A stretch of 64,000 bases of DNA from Diphasiastrum complanatum (Eukaryota; Streptophyta; Lycopodiopsida; Lycopodiales; Lycopodiaceae). Position 1 is the stretch's first letter. Each line of letters begins with the position of its first letter. Below the pieces are notes generated by a model. It was given only the letters and a program-made list of their open reading frames with translations, was not told the DNA's origin and did not search any database. The stretch covers positions 3,810,733 to 3,874,732 of the forward strand of contig CM055109.1 in assembly GCA_029204225.1 (NCBI GenBank), given 5' to 3'. Positions 48,048 to 60,954 of the stretch are shown here, one piece after another. The position numbers and the translations under genes are program-made.

Positions 48048-48199
48048 TTCCTGGCTCTGTTGTATACATTTGATTTTGTTGGTAGAATTAAGCATATTTG
48101 TCTCCATGGAATGAGTTTTTCACGCGTTAATTTGAACAAAGATAAAATTGCTCTCCCATGACTGACTTTCAAAATTAGTTTAACCCTGAGTAGATTAAC

Positions 48200-48202
<3 letters not shown>

Positions 48203-48242
<40 letters not shown>
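48203..48242. repeat. (AT)n microsatellite, 20 units
   Basis: Uninterrupted alternating A and T. Confidence 0.95.
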
Positions 48243-48244
<2 letters not shown>

Positions 48245-48406
48245 CAAGCAAGTTCTGTCTTACCCACGGATGCAACAAGGACCATGAGAATTTATCTATA
48301 CACGAATGAATGATGTGATATATTGTTTGTTGTTTATGTCATATAGAGAGCCTCATTGAACATGACATGACGTATGGACTGTTATGACTCTCCATTATAG
48401 TATATA

Positions 48407-48492
48407 ACCCAACAGGGTTGGCTCAGCTGGTTAGCTTGGCATCCAAAGTTTCTTTGGTCCCAGGTTCGAGCCTCCTCTTGGAAACCAAGAAG
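48407..48492 (+). mobile_element. tRNA-like retroinsert (SINE-type) with 14-bp TSD
   Basis: Perfect direct repeats CATTATAGTATATA flank it at 48393-48406 and 48493-48506. The 86-bp insert contains a pol III A box (TGGCTCAGCTGGTTAG) and B box (GGTTCGAGCCT) at tRNA spacing. The arms do not form a convincing modern acceptor stem, so this is a tRNA-derived element, not a tRNA gene. Confidence 0.85.
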
Positions 48493-48735
48493 CATTATAG
48501 TATATAGAATATCTCTATCCTAGGTCCACTCGTCCCGTTCTTAAACATATAATATTATGATGCTATCATTGTTCGTGGGTTGAGCATGATGCCTTAAGGG
48601 TAAATATTAAGGGAACAACCAATCCTCAAACCTCTCATAGCATTCAGCAACTAGCATCTTAAGTGAAAGTAACAATATGTGTATGATAGCATAATTGCTA
48701 CTAAGCCTAAAATATGCTTTTGCTTCGACAACTTG

Positions 48736-48738
<3 letters not shown>

Positions 48739-48818
<80 letters not shown>
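48739..48818. repeat. (CT)n then (CA)n compound microsatellite
   Basis: About 29 CT units directly followed by about 11 CA units. Confidence 0.95.
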
Positions 48819-50332
48819 ACCAATGAAATATCCTTTTACCACAAATGAAAATTTGACAACACATATTGGAGCAACATTTTGATATAGTGTTTTCATTCAA
48901 AGGCAACATCCTAAATGAATGAAGGTGTCAAACAATGTTGTCTAACTGATGGCATACACCTAGGTGCAATGGTGGCTGGGATAAGGAAAACTTGATTTGA
49001 GTTTTAAGAAGCTATAACTAGGAGATTTATTCAATCTTAGATTATCCAATCAAACCAATAAAAATTATTCTTCAAGCTGGTAAAATACAATTCAAGTTGT
49101 AAGTATGTGGGGGTTGGGGAACACAGGATTCAAGAAGCATTTTAGTGGAATACCAGAATGCACGGGATAGAGTAACCTCACAAATTAATATTCATTTTTG
49201 GAAAGTGAAGGCCCCGAAGGCCCCACCAGTATGGCATCCTGTGTATATGTGTCCAACTCGTAGTGCCATTAGCTAGGGGGAGAATTTAAACATTTTTTGC
49301 AAGTCACAATGTGAAACTTAAACTTAAAAAATTATTATAAATTTAAACTAAATTAAGCTTATAAGATTTCAAAATTTGTCTTCAAGTCAAACTTTGTATG
49401 TAACTTCGACTTTCTTAGTCCCATAAGCAAAAGTTGGTAGAGGCCCCACTCTTTTTGCCATAAGTAGAAATTCTTTTGTTTCAAAGGGCATCCTCAATAT
49501 TAATGGTCCAAGTACATAAACATATCACAAACTAAGTCAATAAGCACACATATGTATGTGCTAGAAGGAATCATAATTGCTTCAAGTGTCTTGTTAAATA
49601 TTGAAAATATTGTGACAATCAACATGTTAGTCTGATACTATTGTTGGTGAAATGGCAAAAATACATTACAAGGACTAGACTGTGAAATTCGGCACGTTCA
49701 AATTTCATGATTGGCCTATGTGTGTGCACTATAGAAGACTTTGATAATGTGCAATTAATTGTGTCTAAAAAGTTGAGTCATTTATCACAACAGGGACAAT
49801 CATAGTGTTAGAATTAAAGAGGTTTCTAAAACAGCCATGTTTGTACACTTCAACTCAATCGACAAGTACACTATGAGAATTTGATACTCAATTTATAATA
49901 GTGAAAGATAGCGTTGAAATAGAAGTCAAAACATCATGAACCATTCATACACGAGACAATCACATTTGATGAAAACGTAGACCATGTCTACGCTAGATTA
50001 TATAGATGATGAATCAAGCTTAGTTAGTCAGTAATAGATACTACAAAGTCTTCTTAAAGTAGAAAAAATCTGGAGTGGCCTAGTAAGAGGGACCTGTTGT
50101 CATACAGTCCCAATAGGAAAAATGAGGGGCAGTGGGTCCAAAAGAAGGAAAAATGTGAGGAGTGAGTACGAGGGTGCCAAGAAACCCAAGTGTGATAGAT
50201 GTCGAAGTGGCAGTATCATGTGCCATGTGTGCTGCCTTTTGAGTATGTGTCTCTCGAAGTAAGGAATCCACCAACCGTCACGCAGTTAGCAAAGTATCTC
50301 AGGGGAGTAGTTAGCACCCCTGAGATGGAGTA
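48819..50332. other. Non-coding, no recognisable element
   Basis: AT-rich with no supported ORF, LTR, PBS or repeat shared with the rest of the window. Confidence 0.5.
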
Positions 50333-51745
50333 CTAACTACCCACCAAGAGAAAATCAACATTTTTTGGTAATTTAAACATAAGTCTAGGAAACATATTGT
50401 GTATGAAGATATTCTTGGTAATATCGGACAGTTTTCCTTTCATAAAGTCGTTCCTTTGAAAAGTTGTTAAGATATTGTTCACCTCGTTCAAAAAAGTATC
50501 TTGATCGCTACAACAATACATAGCGGCAATAATCTGTGAGATGATAACTTTATATAAGTTAATAACGGGCCTATTGGATCAAGGTGTATAAACTGGAAGT
50601 CTGGAAAAGGAAGCCTCTTTCTTTTGTCAAACTTTTTTATGTGAAAACTCCCGGACTCAAGATTAAAGGTAGTAGCAATATTTAAGAAATTAACAATATT
50701 GTCCTTAACATCATCATTCTTGATGGTTAAGTATTCTAAAGGATAAATCATGTAGCGTTATCACTGGTACGAGATTGTTTTTAATCTAGAAACAACATTG
50801 CATCCGGATTGTTAACACAACATATATCGTCTATATACCGAAAGGTCTCCTTAAAAGCCCATAGATAATCCATCCTACCAAGTTTGGCGAGTCTCTTCAT
50901 AAAATGCAATTCATAAAATGACAAATACCAGTTACACCAAGTACGAGAACAACAAAACCCATGGGAATCCCACAAACATGTCTCCAAGTCTTATTCCCCA
51001 GCCTAACTATGCAGTTCTCAATCAGTGCATCATTCCATTGGCAGAGTTGCATCTTGTTAATACAAGTCCATTTCTTACTTGGTTTGCTTAACCATTTCCA
51101 TTTAATTTCACCCAAGTTAGGCTTCCAACTATAAGCAAGACTTTCATTCTTGCAGTACTTGAACGCATAAGCAATCATTCTGTGTATTACGGCTTTTAAA
51201 CCATTTGGGCCATTGAGTGGAATATTTTCATAACATTTGGAGATGTCAATAGATCACATAGAGGTGATTTTATTTGCATTCAGGTAGAATTCAGTGGATG
51301 AGTTTCCTTGCCAAAATAGGTTGGTATCCACATTTAGGATACTCCGGTAAGTATTTGCCTTAAGGCCTGCACCCTCCATAAGGAGCAGAGTCAGATTACC
51401 AAAAGCTCCTATAAGAAATGTGTCCACCTTAGAAAAGTAGCAATCATGGGCATTGGGAATCCATTTGAAAGAATCTTTATGTGCTTTAAAGGTACATAGT
51501 AAGAACATTAGCTCTTCTTTTCCTGATAGGTATTCTGGTACATTTCTTGCAAAAGTATGCTTAATAACATCCATAGCATTGTTAATAGTATTGATGCTCT
51601 TATCTGGAAAAGGGGCAAAATCCGGACTCGACAACCTTTTTAAAGCCAACTTTCTAACAAAGTAAATGAACATAAAGCAAGGATTATGTTGGGCTTCATC
51701 AACACCAATAACATATAAGTTGGTAGTCTAGTGACGTTCTCATCA
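50333..51745 (-). pseudogene. Penelope-like reverse transcriptase (decayed)
   Basis: On the minus strand, over several frames: a DEAQHNPCFM block (about 51700); VRKLALKRLSSPDFAPFPDK (51650); FKAHKDSFKWIPNAHDCYFS; then the first catalytic Asp in SIDISKCYENIPL (about 51240). RLGNKTWRHVCGIPMGF (about 50990), LAKLGRMDYLWAFKETFRYI leading into YIDDICCVNNP (about 50830), IYPLEYL (50745), FDKRKRLPFPDF (50640) and a C-terminal NDFMKG segment (50440) follow. GIPMG, YIDD, LNNP-type and KRD.F.F-type signatures in this order characterise Penelope-like elements. One stop (SM*SID) and at least three frameshifts are present. No GIY-YIG endonuclease is visible. Its left neighbour is non-coding; its 5' side abuts copia D at 51786. 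Confidence 0.75.
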
Positions 51746-51785
51746 ATGACACTTTTCAGTTTGTTTCCAGTTAAGTTCTATGATT

Positions 51786-52560
51786 CCTTAATTATCAACA
51801 ATTCAAATCAATTATTATAGGAAACCAAAGCTCTGCTTTCATCAGAATTTGAGATGACTGACTTAGGCCCAGTTCATTACCTTCTCGGTATGGAGATCAG
51901 CAGAGATCGTGCAAGCAGAAGGATCACTATAAGCCAAAAGTCGTATCTAACTAATGTACTTTGCAGATATGGCATGTAGGACTGCAAACCAATGGACACA
52001 CCCATGGATCCTGGATCCAAGCTACCTAAAGACATGTGCCTTAGAACTCAAGCAGATCAGCAAGAAATGTGTAGATATCCTTATCAATATATCATAGGAT
52101 CTATAATGTATTCTATGATCTGTACATGACCTGATCTAGCATATGCGGTGAGCACATTATCTTAGTATATGTTCAGTCCAGGCCTACGACATTGGAAGGC
52201 TCTACGAAGAGTAATGAAGTACATTCAAGCTACGAAGCACTATGCTTTGAGATATAATGGTAATACAGAAGCTGCACTCACTTCAGTGACTTATTCAGAT
52301 TCAGATTGGGTAGGAGACGTGGATACTAGGAAATCCACATCAGGATATATTTATTTCCTTGTAGGAGGACCCATTTCATAGAACAACAGAAAGTAGAAAT
52401 GCATCTCATTGTCCTCAACAGAAAAATCAGCAATGAAGGAGATGATCTGGCCCAGAAGGCTACTACAGGATCTGCAATTCTCACAAATCGGCCCATACTC
52501 CAATGCGACAATTAGAGCTGCATAACTCTATCTCTGAACCCACGAACTCAAAATAGAACT
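51786..52560 (+). pseudogene. Copia D RT and RNase H remnant, copy 2
   Basis: Collinear with 4847-5400. EMTDLGPVHYLLGMEIS (51850) and CKPMDTPMDPGSK lead to the RNase H stretch (HWKALRRVMKYIQATKHYAL, SDSDWVGDVDTRKSTSGY). Unlike copy 1 it continues past GYIYFLVGGPIS to about 52560. Its 5' part is cut off at the Penelope-like fragment. Confidence 0.85.
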
Positions 52561-52921
52561 AAGCATATAGAAGCTCAATCTCATTTCCTTAAAGAGAAGG
52601 TTTAGAACCAAGATGTTGTAGTTAAGAAAACACCTGACCGGATCAATCACCATATCACAACATCAAGTGCAACAAGACAAGACAACAGAATAGCTCACCT
52701 CAAACTGTATATTCAACTGATAAGCAAGTACAAAAATAAAGTTGCTTAAAAGCAATCAAAGGGCTCGTAAAAGAAAGACGGCCCGATAATTCTAGAACTA
52801 AGGACACGTGGTGCCGTCGAAATAAGAAAGCACTGTATAAGTCGTTCATTGCTATTTTAACTCTCTCCATCAATGATCAACGTCTCTCTTTATTTTAGAG
52901 TTTACTTTATTCATGGAACAT
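52561..52921 (-). mobile_element. Copia E 3' LTR piece (minus strand)
   Basis: On the minus strand TCATGGAGGTA is followed by TGTTCCATGAATAAAG, an LTR start at about 52921, just after an RNase H tail. The far boundary is not resolved. Confidence 0.55.
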
Positions 52922-52955
52922 ACCTCCATGATAGTATTACAAGTAAATACTTTTT

Positions 52956-53190
52956 ACATAACTAGATCTAAGCCAAGTTTGGCTCTAAAAGTCTCAAACT
53001 TTTCTTTACTTAAAGCTTTCGTAAATATACCAGCAACTTGTAACAACGTAGAACAGTGTACAATACTTATATCTTCAGATTGTAGCTTCTCACGCACAAA
53101 GTGATATTTTACCTCAATATGGTTTGTCCTTGCGTGAAAGATAGGATTCTTAGCCTTGTATTCTACTTTGATAGTTTTCGCAATTATCTG
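52956..53190 (-). pseudogene. Copia E RNase H C-terminus
   Basis: The minus strand reads KNPIFHARTNHIEVKYHFVR, EKLQSEDISIVHCSTLLQVA and GIFTKALSKEKFETFRAKLG, the end of copia pol. The preceding part is lost. Confidence 0.8.
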
Positions 53191-53453
53191 AATGGTTATC
53201 TAAGACACCTACACCGATACTCTCATCAAAAGTAGCTCTTTAATATCCGTTCTCCAAGTAATCTGAGATCCTTTAATAGGAATTTATTTTATCAGTTGGC
53301 ATCAACATCCAAGCCAACACACAGAATCAATAAATTAAAACAGAATGATAATGCATTAGACCAAGTACTAGACAATTCAGATTGCTGGAATAGGAATTCT
53401 ATGATCGTAGATAGTACAAGTCTGAATGCAGATACAAGGTGCATTCTTCTTGA

Positions 53454-54240
53454 AACAATGCTTTGATATAACAGAGAGGAAGAACAAATTATTGCGCTCT
53501 TACTTGATCACTCTATCTTACACTCTTGATTAAATTCTAATCTACTGATCTTATCATTACAATGACAGATGTACATGAGAGCAGTCGGTGATGCCTGATT
53601 AGTGGAGAGAAGAGTGGATACCCATAATTCGTGCTTTCTCCTTTACGCATCGTCGTCGCTTTGGGCCGTAACCGCCTTGCTCTGTTAGTGACCTCTAATT
53701 AAGGTTTGTACTTTACAAAATGGCATTAAGGCACCATGCTGCTAAGTCAATTTAGTTGAGAAGTCAAAGACTTCGATGTCGAGTTGCTTTGATGTCGACG
53801 AATTCGACGTCAGAGTTGCTCTTGAGAAGATGTCCATGACTTCGACGTCGGAGACGTCAAAGACTTCGATGCCGATGATGTGGATGTCAAGCTTGCTCTT
53901 GAGAAAATGTCGATGTTCTACAAGCTATGTGACATTTCAATGTATTTACATACAACAAATGAATGGATCTAGATTAGTGAAGAGATAAGAGATGGAGAGG
54001 ATAGAAATCCAACAGAAGGTACATAAAGAACATTGTCTAGATCTACTCTCTTAGATATAACAATGCTCTGATAGAACAGAGGAAGAACAAATTATTGTGC
54101 TCTTGCTTGACCACTCTATCTTACACTCTTGATTAAATTCTAATCTACTAATCTTATCATTACAATGACAGATGTACATGAGAGCAGTCGGTGATGCCTG
54201 ATTAGTGGACAGAAGAGTGGATAGCCATAATTCATGCTTT
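53454..54240 (-). repeat. Two LTR-end/PBS-like copies, minus strand
   Basis: About 185 bp at 53454-53640 recurs at 54056-54240 (offset about 602 bp). On the minus strand each ends in a decayed TATCAGAGCATTG-type primer-binding site (54060s: TCTATCAGAGCATTG). The spacer includes the GACGTC-rich tract and (AG/CT)-poor sequence. Confidence 0.6.
53765..53930. repeat. GACGTC/TTCGATG-rich short repeats
   Basis: Many overlapping variants of GACTTCGATGTCG, plus two copies of a longer word (GTTGCTCTTGAGAAGATGTC at about 53814 and GCTTGCTCTTGAGAAAATG at about 53890). Confidence 0.7.
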
Positions 54241-54771
54241 TGAATAGATTAGGTGTTGAATAGAAAGCACAGCTCCAACATAGAGAAATTTAGAAGATCT
54301 TTACCAAACTAAAGTAGTAGCATTAACTTAGATCGAATGGAGGAATGTCTTGGTAGGTGGCAATGACAACCATGAAAGGAGCAAATAATTAGGTGTCTAA
54401 GTGAGCCATGCTTCCTTTGAGTTTGAACATTCCGAATTTAGTCAGTGTCAATAGAGAAACAAAGTAATCAGAAAGCATTCGTAGTGCAATACACATAAGA
54501 AAATATAAAATCTGAATTAAGCAGTTGTGAATACAATGATCAGATCACAATCCTGTAATGGTTCACAGTAATGGCACACTGTGTGCAGTGATCTTACTTA
54601 GCTAGTTACAAGTTAAATAACTATATCTATTCCTTGAATAACTTTCACTCTATTTTAGATCTCTGATCCTATGGAGTTAGATAATTAAGACACAATGGAG
54701 TTCGCGTAGGAACTCTAATTCACTCTTCTCCACTTGTGTGTGTTTTTCACAGATTGTCTCATCATCATTTA
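54241..54771. other. Non-coding
   Basis: No ORF or motif recognised. Confidence 0.4.
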
Positions 54772-55268
54772 TGTCATGCCCATGACTGGTCTCGGGTAGC
54801 GTGCCCACGCTAGGGACCGGTAGACCGAACACCCGTAAGTTAATTGTGACTATAAGGGAATTGGGGCCCTTATGTGTACATGGTCATAATTAATGGTTGT
54901 AGGCCTAAACACTTGATGGTGGATTTGTATGGGTCTATCAGTGAGTCATTGGAGAATTGGATGACGTGGCCCAGGTAGGCTGTAGAGGTGTCCAATGACA
55001 TGTCACAGTGCACTACTAGTGGTGCATGGGCCTTGGAGGGTATAAGTATACCTATTGGGCTCTCACTAGTGTATGCTTGATAGCATGACCGGTGGCAGGA
55101 TGCTGCTGGTGTGATGCCTCATTCCTCTCTGAGTGATTGATCCATAGCTTGGGGGCTAGATCCATTCGATCTAGGTTTGGTCGGGTTGGTTTGTCCACCA
55201 TCAGGTTCCATTGTGTTGCTTGTGATTGGCATGCCTAGAATAGGATCCTTGGATTGAGGACTTTATAT
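54772..55268 (+). mobile_element. Gypsy-type LTR (family H)
   Basis: Starts TGTCATGCCCATGAC and lies directly before a PBS. A TATA-like GGTATAAGTATACC lies near 55040. The exact right end is unclear (..GGACTTTATA). Confidence 0.65.
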
Positions 55269-55281
55269 TGGTATCAGAGCC
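55269..55281 (+). promoter_or_regulatory. Primer-binding site, initiator tRNA-Met type
   Basis: TGGTATCAGAGCC, a perfect match to the usual site. Confidence 0.85.
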
Positions 55282-55393
55282 AATTCTAAGCTCGTTTAGC
55301 CATTGATTTGTGTACAAGAAAAATCTTGAATTGTGGGGATTTTTCCATTGTGTGATATGGAATCCTGACACTTTTTCAAGAATTCAGTGGAGT

Positions 55394-55474
55394 ATGCAAC
55401 AATGTGGTGAATGTGCAGATTATGCTTCCCGTAGATTTCCTTGTTTGAAGTGTAATCGGTTGTGTGGTAAGTGA
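55394..55474 (+). other. Small Cys-rich ORF after the PBS
   Basis: 26 codons with six Cys: CGEC at the start and CLKC..LC near the end. A GTAAGT donor (55467) and a TTTTCAG acceptor (ending 55527) suggest that it may be a first exon that splices onward. No family recognised. Confidence 0.3.
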
Positions 55475-55608
55475 ACTACCAGCTATACAATCGATGCGAT
55501 TTTTAGACACTTCATATTGGTTTTCAGGAAGTAAATTTCCAATTTTCAATTCATTTATGTTGTCTTTTACTTCATTAGGGACACTTTTCTGTTAGCAACG
55601 GGATCTAT

Positions 55609-56277
55609 AAGAGTGAATGATGATTTTTATGGCTTTTTGTTCATTACAGAGTGATTAAGGTGGTTTTGTTGGCTGTCTTTCGCTTTTTATTGAGCCAGTT
55701 TTGGCTTGAATCAGAGAAAAAGCAGGAAAAGAAGCACAAAAAAGACTAATCACTAGTTGAAGGTGTTGGTGGTTTTTTACTGGGTTTCCAAGGTGGTTTC
55801 TTTTGGAGTTACTAGTTCATGCTGTATTTTCCACAAACTAACGGTGTTTTGCAGGTTAGTTCAAGCCAGTAAGGCCATTCTTTGAATGATATGGATTACA
55901 GGAGCGCCTATCCTATGGTTAAGGAAAGGCAATCTACAAATCTTAGTTTTTGAGAAAATTTGGGCAGCATCTACCCTGTTTTTCAGCCATAAAAAAATCT
56001 GTGATCTGTAAACAAAATGTGCGTTTGCTTTGGTGAAAGTATTGCAACTGAAAATGCATACTATTTGCACCTATTATATGTAAGAATTGTAGTAAGAAGG
56101 GTAAATAGCTTCAAATGGAAGCTAGTACAAGTCTTGAGCTCTAATTTTTTCACAAAAGAGGATGCTTAGGCTTGTGGCAAAGCAAAGCACAGTAAACCCT
56201 CCCTAAATGCTTCTTGAATCTGCAAAACAACAGATGGAATGTAAGAAAAACTTTATGCATCAAGAAAAAATTAATTA
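55609..56277 (+). repeat. Dispersed repeat M, forward copy
   Basis: Inverted match of about 22610-23057 plus part of 22263-22610. Its second half (56044-56270) is repeated at 57646-57870. Confidence 0.8.
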
Positions 56278-58007
56278 GATTTCGGATGCATACCTTGGTT
56301 TTTCCCGCGTATTTGTTGCATTGGTTCCATTTTGCAAAATCATTGGTAAAAATTCTACGAGCAAGTTATTGTCTGTTAAACACTATGTTTTTTGTGGGCA
56401 TTGCTCGATTAGGAAAGTATACCCGTAATGATTTAATCGAACGAAAAATGTTATCAATTTTTTTCGGTTTTTTCCTATGCAAATGGATTGAATGAAATTC
56501 TAGGGAAGGGGTGGCAAATGAAAATTTACCCGACATCACTCGACCCTGATGACCCCTTGTAATATTAAACACATGGTTGCAGGTAAGGACCATGGTGTGT
56601 TGGAATTTCATCTACGCAATGAATATGAAAAATCTAATGCAAAATCTATCTAATCGGTTATTAGCCATTATGATATATAGCTTGGGCTTAAAAATGGAAA
56701 TCTTTTTTCGTGAGTAGAACCCGAAAGTTGTTGTTGATTGGATAAATTGTTGGTCGAGCCACTTTAGCTTGCACAATGTCCCAGAGTAAACAAAAGTGAA
56801 TTTCGTCGGTGCTTTGGGTCAAGCCTCAAGAGAGTGCAACCCATAGAAGTGTGACTGGGCTAAAATTCCTAGTGGAATTCCGTAAAGCTTTTTTTACAGT
56901 TAACAAAATGTGTTTTCTCCTTATTAACTACAACGGGCAACCGAGAACGGGAATTCTTGGATTTTTTTGGCCAAGGTGTCATTTTTCAAACTCGTACATG
57001 GCCAAAAACAGCCCATAAGCCTAGGATGGAAAAACTAAAATGGAACGAAAATGTTGTTTCTTGATGTACTTGAAGCCGTGGGTATACCAACATTATTTGC
57101 TAATTTGAACAAGAAAAGGCCGGTTCATTCTTCCCCATTTCTTAATCTGTCACTCAAGGCATGTATACTTTCATCCTTTTAGTAATCGTAAAGATTATGA
57201 AAAGGGGCAAAGGAATGTTTTGATTTAGTTGAAATTGGAATTTTCTAATAAATTCTTGAGAACTTCATATTCTTCTGACACTTTGATCAGGAAATGGAGG
57301 GCCTTCATGGAGGAAGAACCTGTGGTATGGGACGCAGGCAATTCCAAGATGAAGATATGAAATTAACTGGATCAGTTGACCATAGTATGGCCATAAGTCT
57401 TAGTGATGCCAAATACTATCGGTCATAAAATGGGTGTTTTGTCAGAAATTTGAGATATTGGTCATGACCCCTTTTTTTTGGATATCCCGAATTTACAAAA
57501 CCGGAAACCCAACATGCTATTTCTTTATAAAGGATATATTGGTGAATTTTTGAACACATTATTAACAAGATTTTTTGTGATTCCTTGGAAGGTAATTTTA
57601 ATTACACGTTGACCATGGACGATGTCACAGAAATGGTTAATGGAACTGAAAATGCATACTATTTGCACCTATTATATGTAAGAATTGTAGTAAGAAGGGT
57701 AAATAGCTTCAAATGGAAACTAGTACAAGTCTTGAGCTCTAATTTTTTCACAAAAGAGGATGCTTAGGCTTGTGGCAAAGCAAAGCACAGTAAAACCTCC
57801 CTAAATGCTTCTTGAATCTACAAAACAGCAGATGGAATGCAAAAAAAACTTCATGCATCAAGAAAAAATTAATTAAACTATGGTCCTGAAAAAAAAAACT
57901 ACAGATTTAGGCTCAAAACCTGTGCCCAGCTAGTGTGGCCCTCTGTTCCAAACCTACAATAGTTTTGTGGAGAGAGAAAAGCGACTTCTCCCTGCTTTCA
58001 GGCCACC

Positions 58008-58198
<191 letters not shown>

Positions 58199-58378
58199 GG
58201 TGTTCGGGCTGCTCGGGCTCTCCTCTTTCTGCAAGCAAGCAGTAGAAGGTCGATGTGGAGGGAAAAAGAAAGAGCGAACGAGGGGGGTGTCCTAGTGATC
58301 GAGCTAGTACGCCCCTCCGTTCCAAACCTGCGATAGTTCTGTGGAGAGGGAAAAGCGACTTCTCCCTGCTTTCGGGCC

Positions 58379-58485
<107 letters not shown>

Positions 58486-59805
58486 TCCATTTTGCAAAAT
58501 CATTGGTAAAAATTCTACGAGCAAGTTATTGTCTGTTAAATACTATGTTTTTTGTGGGCATCGCTCGATTAGGACAGTATACCCGTACTGATTTAATCGA
58601 ACGAAAAATGTTATCAATTTTTTTCGGTTTTTTCCTATGCAAATGGATTTAATGAAATTCTAGGGAAGGGGTGGCAAATGAAAATTTACCCAACATCACT
58701 CGACCCTGATGACCCCCTGTAATATTAAACACATGGTTGCAGGTAAGGACCATGGTGTGTTCGAATTTCATCTACGCAATGAATAGGAAAAATCTAATGC
58801 AAAATCTATCTAATCGGTTATTAGCCATTATGATATATAGTTTGGGCTTAAAAATGGAAATTTTTTTTCGGTGAGTAGAACCCGAAAGTTGTTGTTGATT
58901 GGATAAATTGTTGGTTGAGCCACTTTAGCTTGCACAATGTCCCAGAGTAAACAAAAGTGAATTTCGTCGGTGCTTTGGGTCAAGCCTCAAGAGAGTGCAA
59001 CCCATAGAAGTGTGACTGGGCTAAAATTCCTAGTGGAATTCCGTAAAGCTTTTTTTACAGTTAACAAAATGTGTTTTCGCCTTATTAACTACAACGGGCA
59101 ACCGAGAACGGGAATTCTTGGATTTTTTTGGCCAAGGTGTCATTTTCCAAACTCGTACATGGCCAGAAACAGCCCATAAGCCTAGGATGGAAAAACTAAA
59201 ATGGAACGAAAATGTTGTTTCTTGATGTACTTGAAGCCGTGGGTATACCAACACTATTTGCTAATTTGAACAAGAAAAGGCTGGTTCATTCTTCCCCATT
59301 TCTTAATCTGTCACTCAAGGCATGTATACTTTCATCCTTTTAGTAACCGTAAAGATTATGAAAAGGGGCGAAGGAATGTTTTGATTTAGTTGAAATTGGA
59401 ATTTTCTAATAAATTTCCGAGAACTTCATATTCTTTTGACACTTTGATCAGGAAATGGAGGGGCTTCATGGAGGAAGAACCTGTGGTATGGGACGCAGAC
59501 AATTCCAAGATGAAGATCTGAAATTAACTAGATCAGTTGACCATAGTATGGCCGTAAGTCTTAGTGATGCCAAATACTATCGGTCATAAAATGGGTGTTT
59601 TGTCAAAAATTTGAGATATTGGTCATGACCCCTTTTTTTGGATATCTCAAATTTACAAAACCGGAAACCCGACATGATATTTCTTTATAAAGGATATATT
59701 GGTGAATTTCTGAACACATTATTAACAAGATTTTTTGTGATTCCTTGGAAGGTAATTTTAATTACCCGTTGACTATGGACGATGTCACAGAAATGGCTAA
59801 TGGAC

Positions 59806-60314
59806 CTGTTTTCTAAAAATTGTTTTCCTTGATTAAATTCACGTAATGAGATTCCGATAAATCTTAAGTTATTCTAGATTAGAACTTAAGTGGAAATTCT
59901 AGACGTATTCTAGACTGGGACCCTAACTTTGGAATGACAATGTGTGCCATGTCTAACGAAAGGGCATTCTCGAACTTACAATCCTTTTATTGGCACCGTA
60001 TGTGAGCTGGAAAGGTCTATAACATTCCATATGGAAAAAGACTTTTTGGAACAACTCATGTGTCTTTTTAAAATTGTAATACGCTCTTATGATATGGTAT
60101 GGCCTTAGGAATCTGCAGAATTGGGATTGGTGCATCATAACTTAGATTCCAGGTTATACCTAATCCATAGGAGTGTTCATACCCCGGATGAATAACCAGA
60201 TTAGTGGAATTTTTGTATGACTGATCACCTTACCAAATCGACTATGTTTATTCAGGTATAGACCAAGTAATTATAGAGTGTTCGTTTAGGCTTTACGGTA
60301 CCAAAGTGACATTA
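59806..60314. other. Non-coding
   Basis: No supported feature. Confidence 0.4.
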
Positions 60315-60405
60315 TGAACATTCGTGATTCGAAGTTCACTGGTCGCTTTTGGTCGGCCGTATTTGCTAAACTAGAGATGCCTCTAAGTTTAAAAGTTCTT
60401 CTTAT
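60315..60405 (+). pseudogene. Ty3/gypsy integrase core scrap
   Basis: Reads NIRDSKFTGRFWSAVFAKLE, the (S/N)DRDPKFTS.FW segment, homologous to 17345-17410. Confidence 0.75.
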
Positions 60406-60954
60406 CATTGGTTGTTGCCTATGTGAGGGTGTCACGTCTTTTTATTGAAGTATAGGACAAGAATCCGATGAATTATGATTGACGAATCATAGTTCAGATT
60501 CTAGTTATACTTGATCGGTTAAAAGTTGGATTACCTGCATGATCAGAATATCAATTAAGATATCTATTCACTATAGGGTCGAAGATCTTGTGTAGTATAG
60601 CCCTCCCGCCTGTCAACAAGGGTTAGATCACTGGATAGGTACCTAACTATGCAAAGATGCTAAATTTAGTTAGTTTCCTACTTCCTCCCTAACTCTATTC
60701 ACCACTAACACTACTCTCCCTTAACTCTACTCCTCTACACTAACATTCATCATGATTTGGGTGAAGGAAAGGGATAGAAAAGGAGAGGAAGAGATAAGAG
60801 AAGAGAGAAAGAGAGAGAGATGAGATGGGGGTTAGCTCAAATGCTCAATGTCATTGCTTATGGAAAAACCTTATCTAGCATAACCAGAAAGCATGGGAAA
60901 TGAAAATAACAAGCAATCACAACAATAGCATAAGCAAGATTGATTAGCAAATAA
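60406..60954. other. Non-coding, LTR or leader-like
   Basis: Short GA-rich stretch near 60790-60830. No ORF. Confidence 0.35.

Noticed and set aside
56809-57018. ORF MLWVKPQESATHRS.. present twice (also 58970-59179)
   Set aside because: Its duplication follows from the 1.3-kb repeat. It has no domain, and the surrounding frames are equally broken.
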